From: Candidatus Omnitrophota bacterium
Lineage (GTDB): Bacteria; Omnitrophota; Gorgyraeia; Zapsychrales; Zapsychraceae
Assembly: GCA_020632495.1 (NCBI GenBank)
Contig: JACKFL010000005.1
Coordinates: forward strand, 1,302,001 to 1,366,000
Length of the DNA: 64,000 nt
Reading direction: 5' to 3'
In this document: piece by piece, positions 57,952-64,000 of the stretch
How positions within the stretch are numbered: position 1 is the first letter of the stretch
Layout: each line of letters begins with the position of its first letter
The notes under the pieces: model-generated
Seen by the model: the letters and a program-made list of their open reading frames with translations, nothing else
What the model was told of the DNA's origin: nothing
Databases searched by the model: none
Program-made: the position numbers and the translations under genes

Positions 57952-58401
57952 TTAAACACTCAACATGATAATGCCGTGATCTACCCGCAGCAATGTCTTC
58001 AAATCGTCCAGACCTATGCCGGGCATCCGGTGGTCGGTAAACAAAGTTTCCAGACCCGCCGGGCGGATGATAACGGACATGCGCAGCGGGTCACAGCTGT
58101 AGTTCCACCAGGCATGCGGGACGAGCCGCGGCAGCACCGTAACGGACCCCGGTCCGGCATCGAAACTGTCGCGGCCCAAATCGAAGGTCGCCGTGCCCTG
58201 CAGGACGATAAAGATTTCATCCTCCCGCTGATGCATGTGACGGGGGAATCCCGCGCCCGGAATCGCTTCGATTTCGATCATGGCGAACTCCCCGTCGTTT
58301 CTAAATCCCGGCAGGCGCACGGAGACACGGTTCCGCAGGACAGGGACCCAGCTCGCCGCCGGGTTGATGTTGGACAGAACTGAGGTTTTTGCTACTGGCA
58401 T
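57952..58401 (-). CDS. Cupin_2 domain protein
   Basis: 149 aa, single small beta-barrel: FPRHMHQREDEIFIVLQGTATFDLG is the G(X)5HXH(X)3-4E(X)6G cupin motif 1 with two His and Glu that bind a metal, and PGSVTVLPRLVPHAWWNYS is motif 2 with the third His. Substrate and metal are unknown. Start ATG at 58401. Transcribed in the same direction as, and about 65 bases after, the orphan receiver gene, and its own promoter is not clear. Confidence 0.85.
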   Translation of the reverse strand: MPVAKTSVLSNINPAASWVPVLRNRVSVRLPGFRNDGEFAMIEIEAIPGAGFPRHMHQREDEIFIVLQGTATFDLGRDSFDAGPGSVTVLPRLVPHAWWNYSCDPLRMSVIIRPAGLETLFTDHRMPGIGLDDLKTLLRVDHGIIMLSV

Positions 58402-58465
58402 ATGGGATTCCTTTCTGGGTGCGGTCCTGTGTTCCGCGGCCGGCCGTTTTCTTTTTGATTAGGGT

Positions 58466-58852
58466 TCAGTCTATTTCGTGCATCAACCGCGCTTCCTGTT
58501 TGCTGAGAATGCGGTCAATTTTCTGCAAGAGAATCTCCACTGAGTGGGATTTATCGAAGTGGTCGTCCGCAAACGGAACGAATCGCCGCTGTTCCTCCGG
58601 AGTCCTGACGCTGAACACCAGCACGTTCATATCGGCATTGTAGGCGCGTATCGCGTCCCACAGCTCACCGCCGTCCACCTCGGGCAAATTGATGTCCAGC
58701 AGAATCAAGTGTACCGGCCGGTTGCGGATGATTTGTAACAGCCCCTCATCGGCGTCCCGCGCCACCAGAACACGGTACCCTTCAGACTCCAACAGTTTCT
58801 TGTAATAGCGCATTATGCCTTCTTCGTCATCGATGATGAGTATGGTCTTCAT
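58466..58852 (-). CDS. Stand-alone response regulator receiver (CheY-like)
   Basis: 128 aa, receiver domain only: the acidic pocket is IIDDEEG (Asp8, Asp9), the phosphorylation site is Asp53 (LILLDINLPEVDG), and KS is near HFDKSHSVEILLQK. There is no output domain, so it acts by protein-protein contact or as a phosphate sink. Strong ribosome binding site GGAGGAAAT. It lies downstream of the histidine kinase gene and on the same strand, with 142 bases between, so it may be served by that kinase or by the kinase beginning at 63280. Confidence 0.9.
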   Translation of the reverse strand: MKTILIIDDEEGIMRYYKKLLESEGYRVLVARDADEGLLQIIRNRPVHLILLDINLPEVDGGELWDAIRAYNADMNVLVFSVRTPEEQRRFVPFADDHFDKSHSVEILLQKIDRILSKQEARLMHEID

Positions 58853-58906
58853 ATTTCCTCCCGTGATGGCCGGAACGCGCCGCGGTCGGCGGGTTTTGGT
58901 CGGTGA

Positions 58907-58951
58907 CCGGACATTTTTGTCCGGACCGTTCCGGAATACACCATAAGCATA
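58907..58951 (-). promoter_or_regulatory. Leader of the receiver gene: palindrome and possible extended -10
   Basis: CCGGACA (58907-58913) and TGTCCGG (58918-58924) form a perfect 7-bp inverted repeat with a 4-base loop. On the minus strand TATGCTTATGG (58951-58941) resembles the TATGCTAnnAT promoter form. Both are within 100 bases upstream of the receiver gene. Confidence 0.35.
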
Positions 58952-58994
58952 ACAGGTGAATCTTAAGCGCTCGTTAAATGGAGATTAAAAGATT

Positions 58995-60539
58995 TTAAAC
59001 AGTGCTGCCGGCGTGCCGGCCGTAGGTGAGCGGCGTTTGCGCATCGACCAGGACCGGCAGGGTAATGCGAAAAGTCGTCCCCCGATTGACTTCGCTGGTC
59101 ACTTCGATGTGTCCGTTGTGCGCCTTGACGATGGCCTGGGCGATGCTCAGCCCGAGGCCGTTTCCCGTCAGATGCTGCAGTGACACCGGTGTCTTTTGGT
59201 AGAACTGATTGAAGATTTTGGGAAGATCAGCGGCGCCGATGCCGATGCCCGAGTCGCGGACAAGAACGATGAGTTTACGGTTGCGGATAGACGCTGTTAT
59301 CTGGACAAAACCGCCTGCGGGCGTAAATTTGAGGGCGTTGCCGATGACGTTCATGAAAAGCCGGCGCAAGTGGACCGGGTCCGCCTGCAGAGTCGCGTCG
59401 TTATCCGGCAGAGTGAGACGCAGGTCACGGGCGTCCGCAGCAGGAAGTTTCTTTAGACTTTGAAACAATTCGTAAAAATACTCCCTCAGGGAGAAGACTT
59501 CGAATTTCAGGATTTCGTGCACATAATCCAGTTTGGAAAGCAGCAGCAGGTCTTCTGTGATTCTCAGCATCTTCTGCGCCTCGGCATGGATGGCGGTCAG
59601 AGATTCCTTATAGTCCTGTGCCGTCTGATCGCGGCGTAACGCGACCTCGCATTCTCCGCTGATGATGGCGATCGGTGTTTTCAGTTCGTGCGAGACGTGT
59701 GAGTTGAATTCGGCGATATGTTTGAATGATTTCTGAAGTCTGTTGAGCATGTTGTTGAAGGCCCGCACCAGCACGCCGATCTCCTCGTCCTTGTGCGGGG
59801 CCGTCACCCGCTGATTGAGGTCCTTATAGCTGATGTGTTCAGCCGCGCGGGCAATGGCAATCAGGGGCTTGGTCAGTTGCATGGCGAAGGACCGCCCGAT
59901 GAGCACCGCGATCAGGAGGATGACCGGGATGCTGAAGAACAGGATGTCACGGCGTTCTTCCAGCAGGATCAACGCGGACTTCTGGGACGTCGCGATTTGC
60001 AGCACAAAGCCGCTGCCGTCATTGAGATGAAACGGTTTCTGAATCACGCGGAAGATTTCATTGTTGATCCGCAGGCCGTAAAAGTGGGTGCCGGATGGAT
60101 CGTGCCGATTGAGTTCCTCCAAGAATTGGGAGAGAGTATTATCCTTAATGTTGTGTGTGGTAATGGAAGTCGCGGTCTTCGGACTGAAGAAGTGAATCCG
60201 GTCTTCACTCAAGTCCAGCCGGTCGAAATACTCCAGCCAATCGTTATCGGTCTTCGCGTCGGAGAGGCTGCCGCGCCGGTAGTCGTCCAAGTGGATCGTC
60301 ATGTCGGCGGCCTCACGGAAGGCGGCATCGGTATTGCCGGTATTTTCCACGTAGCCGCGGTAGAATTTTTGGAGAAAGTTTTGAACCTGCTCGGCCTTGA
60401 CCTTAAGCTCTTCGTCAAAATCGTCGATCAGGGCGCTGTGCAGCGAGGTGTACAGATAAAGGGAATACGAGGTGAACAACAATGCCAGCGCGCACGTATA
60501 CAAAATGCTTAACTTGAAACGGATCGAGTGGAGATTCAC
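58995..60539 (-). CDS. Sensor histidine kinase
   Basis: 514 aa. Helix near residues 9-29, periplasmic sensor part (about 30-195), second helix (about 198-222, with LIAVLIGRSFA), HAMP linker (KPLIAIARAAEHISYKDLNQRVTAPHKDEEIG), HisKA with the phosphoaccepting His in HVSHELKTPIAI, and HATPase_c with N-box IGNALKFTPAGG, G1 DSGIGIG and G2 GNGLGLSIAQAIVKAHNGHIEV. Similar to CusS/heavy-metal and osmosensing kinases. The stimulus is unknown. Its start overlaps the response regulator gene by 4 bases. Confidence 0.95.
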   Translation of the reverse strand: MNLHSIRFKLSILYTCALALLFTSYSLYLYTSLHSALIDDFDEELKVKAEQVQNFLQKFYRGYVENTGNTDAAFREAADMTIHLDDYRRGSLSDAKTDNDWLEYFDRLDLSEDRIHFFSPKTATSITTHNIKDNTLSQFLEELNRHDPSGTHFYGLRINNEIFRVIQKPFHLNDGSGFVLQIATSQKSALILLEERRDILFFSIPVILLIAVLIGRSFAMQLTKPLIAIARAAEHISYKDLNQRVTAPHKDEEIGVLVRAFNNMLNRLQKSFKHIAEFNSHVSHELKTPIAIISGECEVALRRDQTAQDYKESLTAIHAEAQKMLRITEDLLLLSKLDYVHEILKFEVFSLREYFYELFQSLKKLPAADARDLRLTLPDNDATLQADPVHLRRLFMNVIGNALKFTPAGGFVQITASIRNRKLIVLVRDSGIGIGAADLPKIFNQFYQKTPVSLQHLTGNGLGLSIAQAIVKAHNGHIEVTSEVNRGTTFRITLPVLVDAQTPLTYGRHAGSTV

Positions 60540-61213
60540 GGGATCTCCTCGCTCAGCATGTAGCCGCGGGAATAAAGCGTATGCAGCAACGGTTGCGAGA
60601 ATTTTTTATCGATTTTCTTGCGCAGAAAATTGATGTAAACTTCGATACTATTGCTCAAGGTGTCAAAGTTGCGGTCCCAGACATGCTCCATTAACATCGC
60701 CCGCGTCAGCACCCGGTTGGGATTGAGCATGAAATATTCCAGCAGCGCGTACTCCTTGGCGGTGAGCGGAATTTTGGTGCCGGCCCTGCTGACTTCATGG
60801 CTCAATTGGTCGAGTTCCAGATCCGCGATCCGGATGCGGGTGACCTTGCGTTGGCTGTCGCGGCGTATTAGGGACCGCACCCGGGCGAGGAACTCTTCGA
60901 AAGAAAATGGCTTGGTGAGGTAATCGTCGGCCCCGTTGTCGAGGCCCTGGACCTTGTCTTCGACCGCGTCGCGGGCGGTCAGCAGAAGGATGGGGGTGTT
61001 GAGGCCCCGTTTGCGCAGTTCCCGGCAGACATAGATGCCGTCCCGGCCAGGCAGCATGATATCAAGTATGATCAAATCGTAGTCGCTGGCTTCGGCCTCC
61101 TGCAGGGCGCTGATCCCGTCCGCTACCAGGTCAACGCAGTAATTTTCCTGCTTCAATCCTTTCCGGATGAATGAAGCCATTCTGGGTTCATCTTCAACGA
61201 GCAGAATGCGCAT
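60536..61213 (-). CDS. OmpR/PhoB-family response regulator
   Basis: 225 aa. Receiver: ILLVEDEP, phosphorylated Asp51 (LIILDIMLPGRDG), Thr/Lys switch (LLTARD and LTKPF). Winged helix: DLELDQLSHEVSRAGTKIPLTAKEYALLEYFMLNPNRVLTRAML, with the recognition helix in SNSIEVYINFLRKKID. AAGGAAA precedes the ATG. Downstream of it, with a 4-base overlap, is the histidine kinase. Upstream of it, the A/T-rich repeats at 61240-61348 probably serve as its own binding sites. Confidence 0.96.
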   Translation of the reverse strand: MRILLVEDEPRMASFIRKGLKQENYCVDLVADGISALQEAEASDYDLIILDIMLPGRDGIYVCRELRKRGLNTPILLLTARDAVEDKVQGLDNGADDYLTKPFSFEEFLARVRSLIRRDSQRKVTRIRIADLELDQLSHEVSRAGTKIPLTAKEYALLEYFMLNPNRVLTRAMLMEHVWDRNFDTLSNSIEVYINFLRKKIDKKFSQPLLHTLYSRGYMLSEEIP

Positions 61214-61239
61214 CGGCTTTTTTCCTTCCCTTGTGGTAG

Positions 61240-61348
61240 AATCAGATATATTTTACATCTGATTGCCGATAGTATAGTGAAATTATTTTGAGCATGCTAG
61301 CACGGGAACATTAATCAGAATTAAAAGAAAGATTAAAATAATTTAATC
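61240..61348 (-). promoter_or_regulatory. Regulatory region of the two-component operon
   Basis: AATCAGAT (61240-61247) and ATCTGATT (61257-61264) are a perfect 8-bp inverted repeat. Further upstream TTAATCAGAATTAAAAG and AAAGATTAAAATAATTTAATC repeat the GATTAAA element with about one helical turn spacing, as is usual for OmpR-type sites. The same AGATTAAAA occurs at 58982-58990, upstream of the orphan receiver. A minus-strand TATACT lies near 61273-61278. Confidence 0.45.
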
Positions 61349-61390
61349 ACTGGTAGATATGAAGGGATAGGCGCGGATATGTCTCCATGG

Positions 61391-61559
61391 TGATGGCAGT
61401 ATCCGGTGCCGCATAGGTGGTGCCCAATACGATCATCACTTATCACACAGCACTCATCATTTCAAGCGCCTCCTGAAAACAGTACTTACAGGCGATCCAT
61501 CCCATGATCCATACACTAAAACTATGCGCCAGACACTCCGGCCGCGTCAGCGGTCCGGA
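61391..61559 (+). repeat. Second copy of the segment also found at 57733
   Basis: This copy contains the leader and first codons of the ATPase gene (ATG at 61504). Conserved blocks with the 57733 copy: TGATGGCAGTATCC and the next ten bases, CCCAATACGATCATCACT, CTCCTGAAAACA, GCGTCAGCGGTCCGGA. The ATPase frame is intact here, so this is the functional or parental copy. Confidence 0.6.
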
Positions 61560-62046
61560 CAAATTGTCGTTCCCGCCGGGGTACACGGTTATTGCCGGGC
61601 CCAACGGTTCGGGGAAGTCCACGCTTTTGCGGGCCATTCACGAATGTGAGGAGTGCCGGTGGGCGGGAGACGGGGACGGCGCGTTTTTTTATTTCGACAG
61701 CGAAACTATGAATCCGCACCGCTCGGACGACGCGCACAGCGGCTGGCCGGGATCCTTGATCAAGGTCCGCGCCATGTTTTCTTCACACGGGGAAACGATG
61801 CGTGACGTCCTCAGTCTGGTCAAATTTAAGGCGGGCGATACCCTGTTGCTGGACGAACCGGAAAGCGGTCATGATTTGGAATGGGCCATCCGGATTCACA
61901 AGGGCGTACTGCGGATCGTCCGCGGCGGGGTGCAGGTGATCGCGGCGTCGCACCATCCCGTCTTTTGGCACAAGGCCCATCTGATCGAGTTGCGCAAGAA
62001 TTATATAGAACGGGCACGGCTCAAATGGCGCGATCGCCTGTCATAG
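61504..62046 (+). CDS. ABC/AAA-type ATPase (YbbA-like DUF small ATPase)
   Basis: 180 aa. Walker A AGPNGSGKST near residue 30, and LLLDEPESGHD holds Walker B and a D-loop-like His/Asp (DEPESGHD). The signature LSGGQ is not obvious, as in SMC/RecF/OLD-like small ATPases which act without a transporter. Start ATG 61504; no strong ribosome binding site. It precedes the CPA2 gene by 55 bases. Its role is not clear, and DNA-related or toxin-type ATPases (AAA_15/21) of this look occur as orphans. Confidence 0.75.
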   Translation: MIHTLKLCARHSGRVSGPDKLSFPPGYTVIAGPNGSGKSTLLRAIHECEECRWAGDGDGAFFYFDSETMNPHRSDDAHSGWPGSLIKVRAMFSSHGETMRDVLSLVKFKAGDTLLLDEPESGHDLEWAIRIHKGVLRIVRGGVQVIAASHHPVFWHKAHLIELRKNYIERARLKWRDRLS

Positions 62047-62101
62047 AATCCGGCTCGTCAATCCCGCGGATGGAGCGCGGAATCCGCAGGGAGTTTTTGA
62101 T

Positions 62102-63283
62102 ATGCAAATGACTATGGATTACAACCTGCTGACCGTGTTATCGGTCTTTTTGGCGGTGTTCGGCGGCGGACTGTTTTTTACGCGGCTGAAGCAACCGGTC
62201 CTGATCGCCTATTTATTGACCGGTGTCGTGCTCGGGCCGCACGGTCTGGGAATTATTACCAACGCCGAGACCGTGACCTGGTTGGGCAACATCGGGGTGG
62301 TCATGCTGATGTTCTTTCTCGGCATGGATATCCAGCTTCCCAAACTGTTGACCAACTGGAAGGTGTGTATCGTCGGGACCTTCCTGCAAATTGCGGCCAG
62401 TGTGCTGGCGGTGTTTGCCGTGGGGTCGTGGCTGGACTGGCCGACTAACCGGATCGTCCTGCTGGGCTTCGTTATCAGTCTGAGCAGTACATCGGTTATC
62501 TTGCGTTTGCTGCAACATGCCGGTCACACCGAAAGCAAGGTCGGGCATGACGCCATCGGTATTTCCATCACCCAGGATCTCGCGGTGATCCCGATGCTGG
62601 TTGTCCTCAGCTTCCTTCGCGGAGAAGATTTTAATGCCGCGCTGTGTATCAGGCAATTGATCGGGACCGCGCTGGTCCTGGGTGTTATCTACAAGATCTA
62701 TACCGCCAAGAAATTCAGTCTGCCTTTGGGATCACTATTACGCGATGACGAGGAAATGCAGCTCTTCGCCTCTTTAAGTATCTGCTTCGGCGCGGCCCTG
62801 ATCACCGCTTATTTGGGATTATCAACGGCGATCGGTGCATTTGTGGCCGGCATGATCGTCCAGACCGCCAAGGAGACGCACTGGGTCAGCGGCCGGCTCT
62901 CCTCTTTTAAGGTCTTTCTGATGGCGCTCTTTTTCTTGTCGGTGGGCATGTTGATCGATATGGCATTCGTGCGGGCGCATATTCCGGAATTGCTGTTGTT
63001 GACGGGGATCGCCCTGGTAACCAATACCTTTATTAACGCCGGCATCCTGCGAGTGCTGGGCCGTTCCAAAGCGGAAAGCCTGTACGGCGGGGCCTTGTTG
63101 GCCCAGATCAGTGAATTCAGTTTCGTCCTGGCCGCGATCGGACGGCAGTCGGGAATTATATCTCCCTACAGCTATAACATGACAATCGCCTTGATCTCGA
63201 TTACACTCATGGTGAGTCCCTGGTGGGCCGCCTGGTTCCGGCCGAAGCACTGGCAAAAAGGACATGCTCCGGAAGCGCTATGA
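62102..63283 (+). CDS. CPA2-family (Kef-type) cation/proton antiporter, no RCK domain
   Basis: 393-aa protein with 11-12 helices: RLKQPVLIAYLLTGVVLGPHGLG at the start, GVVMLMFFLGMDI, the SLSSTSVILRLL helix and SITQDLAVIPMLV with the ion-site Asp. As for the antiporter at 25341, no RCK domain follows. The stop overlaps the start of a histidine kinase by 4 bases (ATGA at 63280-63283), so transport and signalling are coupled. K+ or Na+ exchange is inferred from family. Confidence 0.92.
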   Translation: MQMTMDYNLLTVLSVFLAVFGGGLFFTRLKQPVLIAYLLTGVVLGPHGLGIITNAETVTWLGNIGVVMLMFFLGMDIQLPKLLTNWKVCIVGTFLQIAASVLAVFAVGSWLDWPTNRIVLLGFVISLSSTSVILRLLQHAGHTESKVGHDAIGISITQDLAVIPMLVVLSFLRGEDFNAALCIRQLIGTALVLGVIYKIYTAKKFSLPLGSLLRDDEEMQLFASLSICFGAALITAYLGLSTAIGAFVAGMIVQTAKETHWVSGRLSSFKVFLMALFFLSVGMLIDMAFVRAHIPELLLLTGIALVTNTFINAGILRVLGRSKAESLYGGALLAQISEFSFVLAAIGRQSGIISPYSYNMTIALISITLMVSPWWAAWFRPKHWQKGHAPEAL

Positions 63284-64000
63284 AGAACATCCATAAAATC
63301 AGCATCTATTTTGTCATCCTGATTGTCCTGTTTATTACGGGCGGCGGTTTGATCCTCGGCCGTATCCACGTGATGACCATCGCCCACGAGCGGTTGATCG
63401 AGGAGCATCATGAGATCGATCAGATTACCGCCTTCCTGACGCGGATCGACACCCTGATGGGTCTGCTGGTGCAGCAGCAGGACCGGACGGAATTCAGCGC
63501 CCCCGAGTTGAGTTTGATCGAAAAATTGGCCAAGGACCTTGAGCAGATTCGCGGGACGTCGGTGCGGGGTGAGGAATTCGAGGAGTCGGGGCACAGTCTG
63601 GCCGAGAGCCGCCGTTTTGTGAGCCTGTTCGAACGGTTTCAGCGGTTTTTGGCGAGTGTCGGTCAGCGGCCGGAGGGACGGGAGGAACTCCTGGGCCGGC
63701 TGGAATCCCTGCGCCAGGCCGGCGCGGATTTGCAGGCCTTCTATATGCGGGAAATGGGCGAGGCCGCCGATCACGCGCAACTCATCGAGGTGCAGGTGAT
63801 GCATCGCATCGCGGTGATCGGGCTGGTGTTCCTGCTTTTGCTGTGCGCGGCGGCGGTATGGTTTGTCTACCTGATCAACCGCAGCACGTTGATGCTGATC
63901 GAGCGGGAGAAGAACTTGACCATCGGCCTGCTGGCCCAAAGCCTGTCCCATGAAATCCGCAATCCGTTGAGTATTATCAAGTCTTCGACTTCGGTCATAC
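63280..64000 (+). CDS. Histidine kinase, cut by the window end
   Basis: Starts at ATG 63280 and runs open to the last base, 240 codons. One N-terminal helix (about 8-26, IYFVILIVLFITGGGLIL), a periplasmic helical part (about 30-175) and a second helix (about 182-207, FLLLLCAAAVWFVYLI), then the cytoplasmic start of HisKA: SLSHEIRNPLSIIKSS, with the phosphoacceptor His at about residue 226. The ATPase domain is beyond the window. It is coupled to the CPA2 antiporter and could respond to ion status. Confidence 0.85.
   Translation, partial: MKNIHKISIYFVILIVLFITGGGLILGRIHVMTIAHERLIEEHHEIDQITAFLTRIDTLMGLLVQQQDRTEFSAPELSLIEKLAKDLEQIRGTSVRGEEFEESGHSLAESRRFVSLFERFQRFLASVGQRPEGREELLGRLESLRQAGADLQAFYMREMGEAADHAQLIEVQVMHRIAVIGLVFLLLLCAAAVWFVYLINRSTLMLIEREKNLTIGLLAQSLSHEIRNPLSIIKSSTSVI

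Overview
GC-rich bacterial chromosomal DNA, most likely from the phylum Omnitrophota (candidate division OP3). The evidence is the N-terminal module of the protein at 31073-34027, which I recognise from Omnitrophota genomes; two giant secreted genes (11.4 and 9.8 kb); the DUF2341/LamG/beta-repeat make-up of the second giant; and a Gram-negative style set of exported proteins. The assignment is inference, since no rRNA or ribosomal gene is present.

Layout. 1-5.9 kb: a VIT1/CCC1-like metal transporter; a c-di-GMP-I (GEMM) riboswitch with its own terminator in front of a small secreted protein and a 53-aa ORF; a TetR-autoregulated four-gene operon (tetR, membrane protein, DCC thiol oxidoreductase, TIGR01777 epimerase); and two pseudopilin-like membrane-anchored proteins. 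5.9-25.3 kb: an apparent operon of a secreted MORN-type repeat protein, a 3,794-aa secreted protein with about 98 twelve-residue repeats, a 2,215-aa secreted protein with a Cys-rich stalk and a C-terminal subtilisin domain, and a YceI lipocalin. The two large proteins share a Cys-rich module and probably form one cell-surface system; this is the best candidate here for an undescribed system. 25.3-38.2 kb: ordinary metabolic and membrane genes (CPA2 antiporter, a ferric-reductase-like protein, two VOC proteins around an EF-hand protein, an oxygenase-like protein, a glycosidase-like fusion with an internal Tat motif, YjbQ, a GT39-like glycosyltransferase, tRNA-Ala(CGC), GGCT, ferredoxin, a hydrolase, and a lone HTH regulator). 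38.2-48.1 kb: a 3,278-aa adhesin-like protein in which a LamG domain is interrupted by 28 beta-type repeats. 48.2-57.7 kb: two peroxide-detoxifying enzymes, a small secreted protein, a methyltransferase, and a 5-oxoprolinase-putA operon in which both enzymes lead to glutamate. 57.7-64 kb: a cupin protein, an orphan receiver, an OmpR-type two-component system, an ATPase whose 5' region is partly duplicated 3.7 kb away, a second CPA2 antiporter, and a histidine kinase cut by the window end.

Regulation visible in the sequence: extended -10 promoters of the form TATGCTAnnAT recur in front of unrelated genes; several genes have a -10 box 6-10 bases before the start codon and no Shine-Dalgarno sequence, suggesting leaderless mRNAs; perfect palindromes overlap the promoters of the TetR and the HTH genes. 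Palindromic intergenic elements lie at 30858, 48073, 49382 and 57711.
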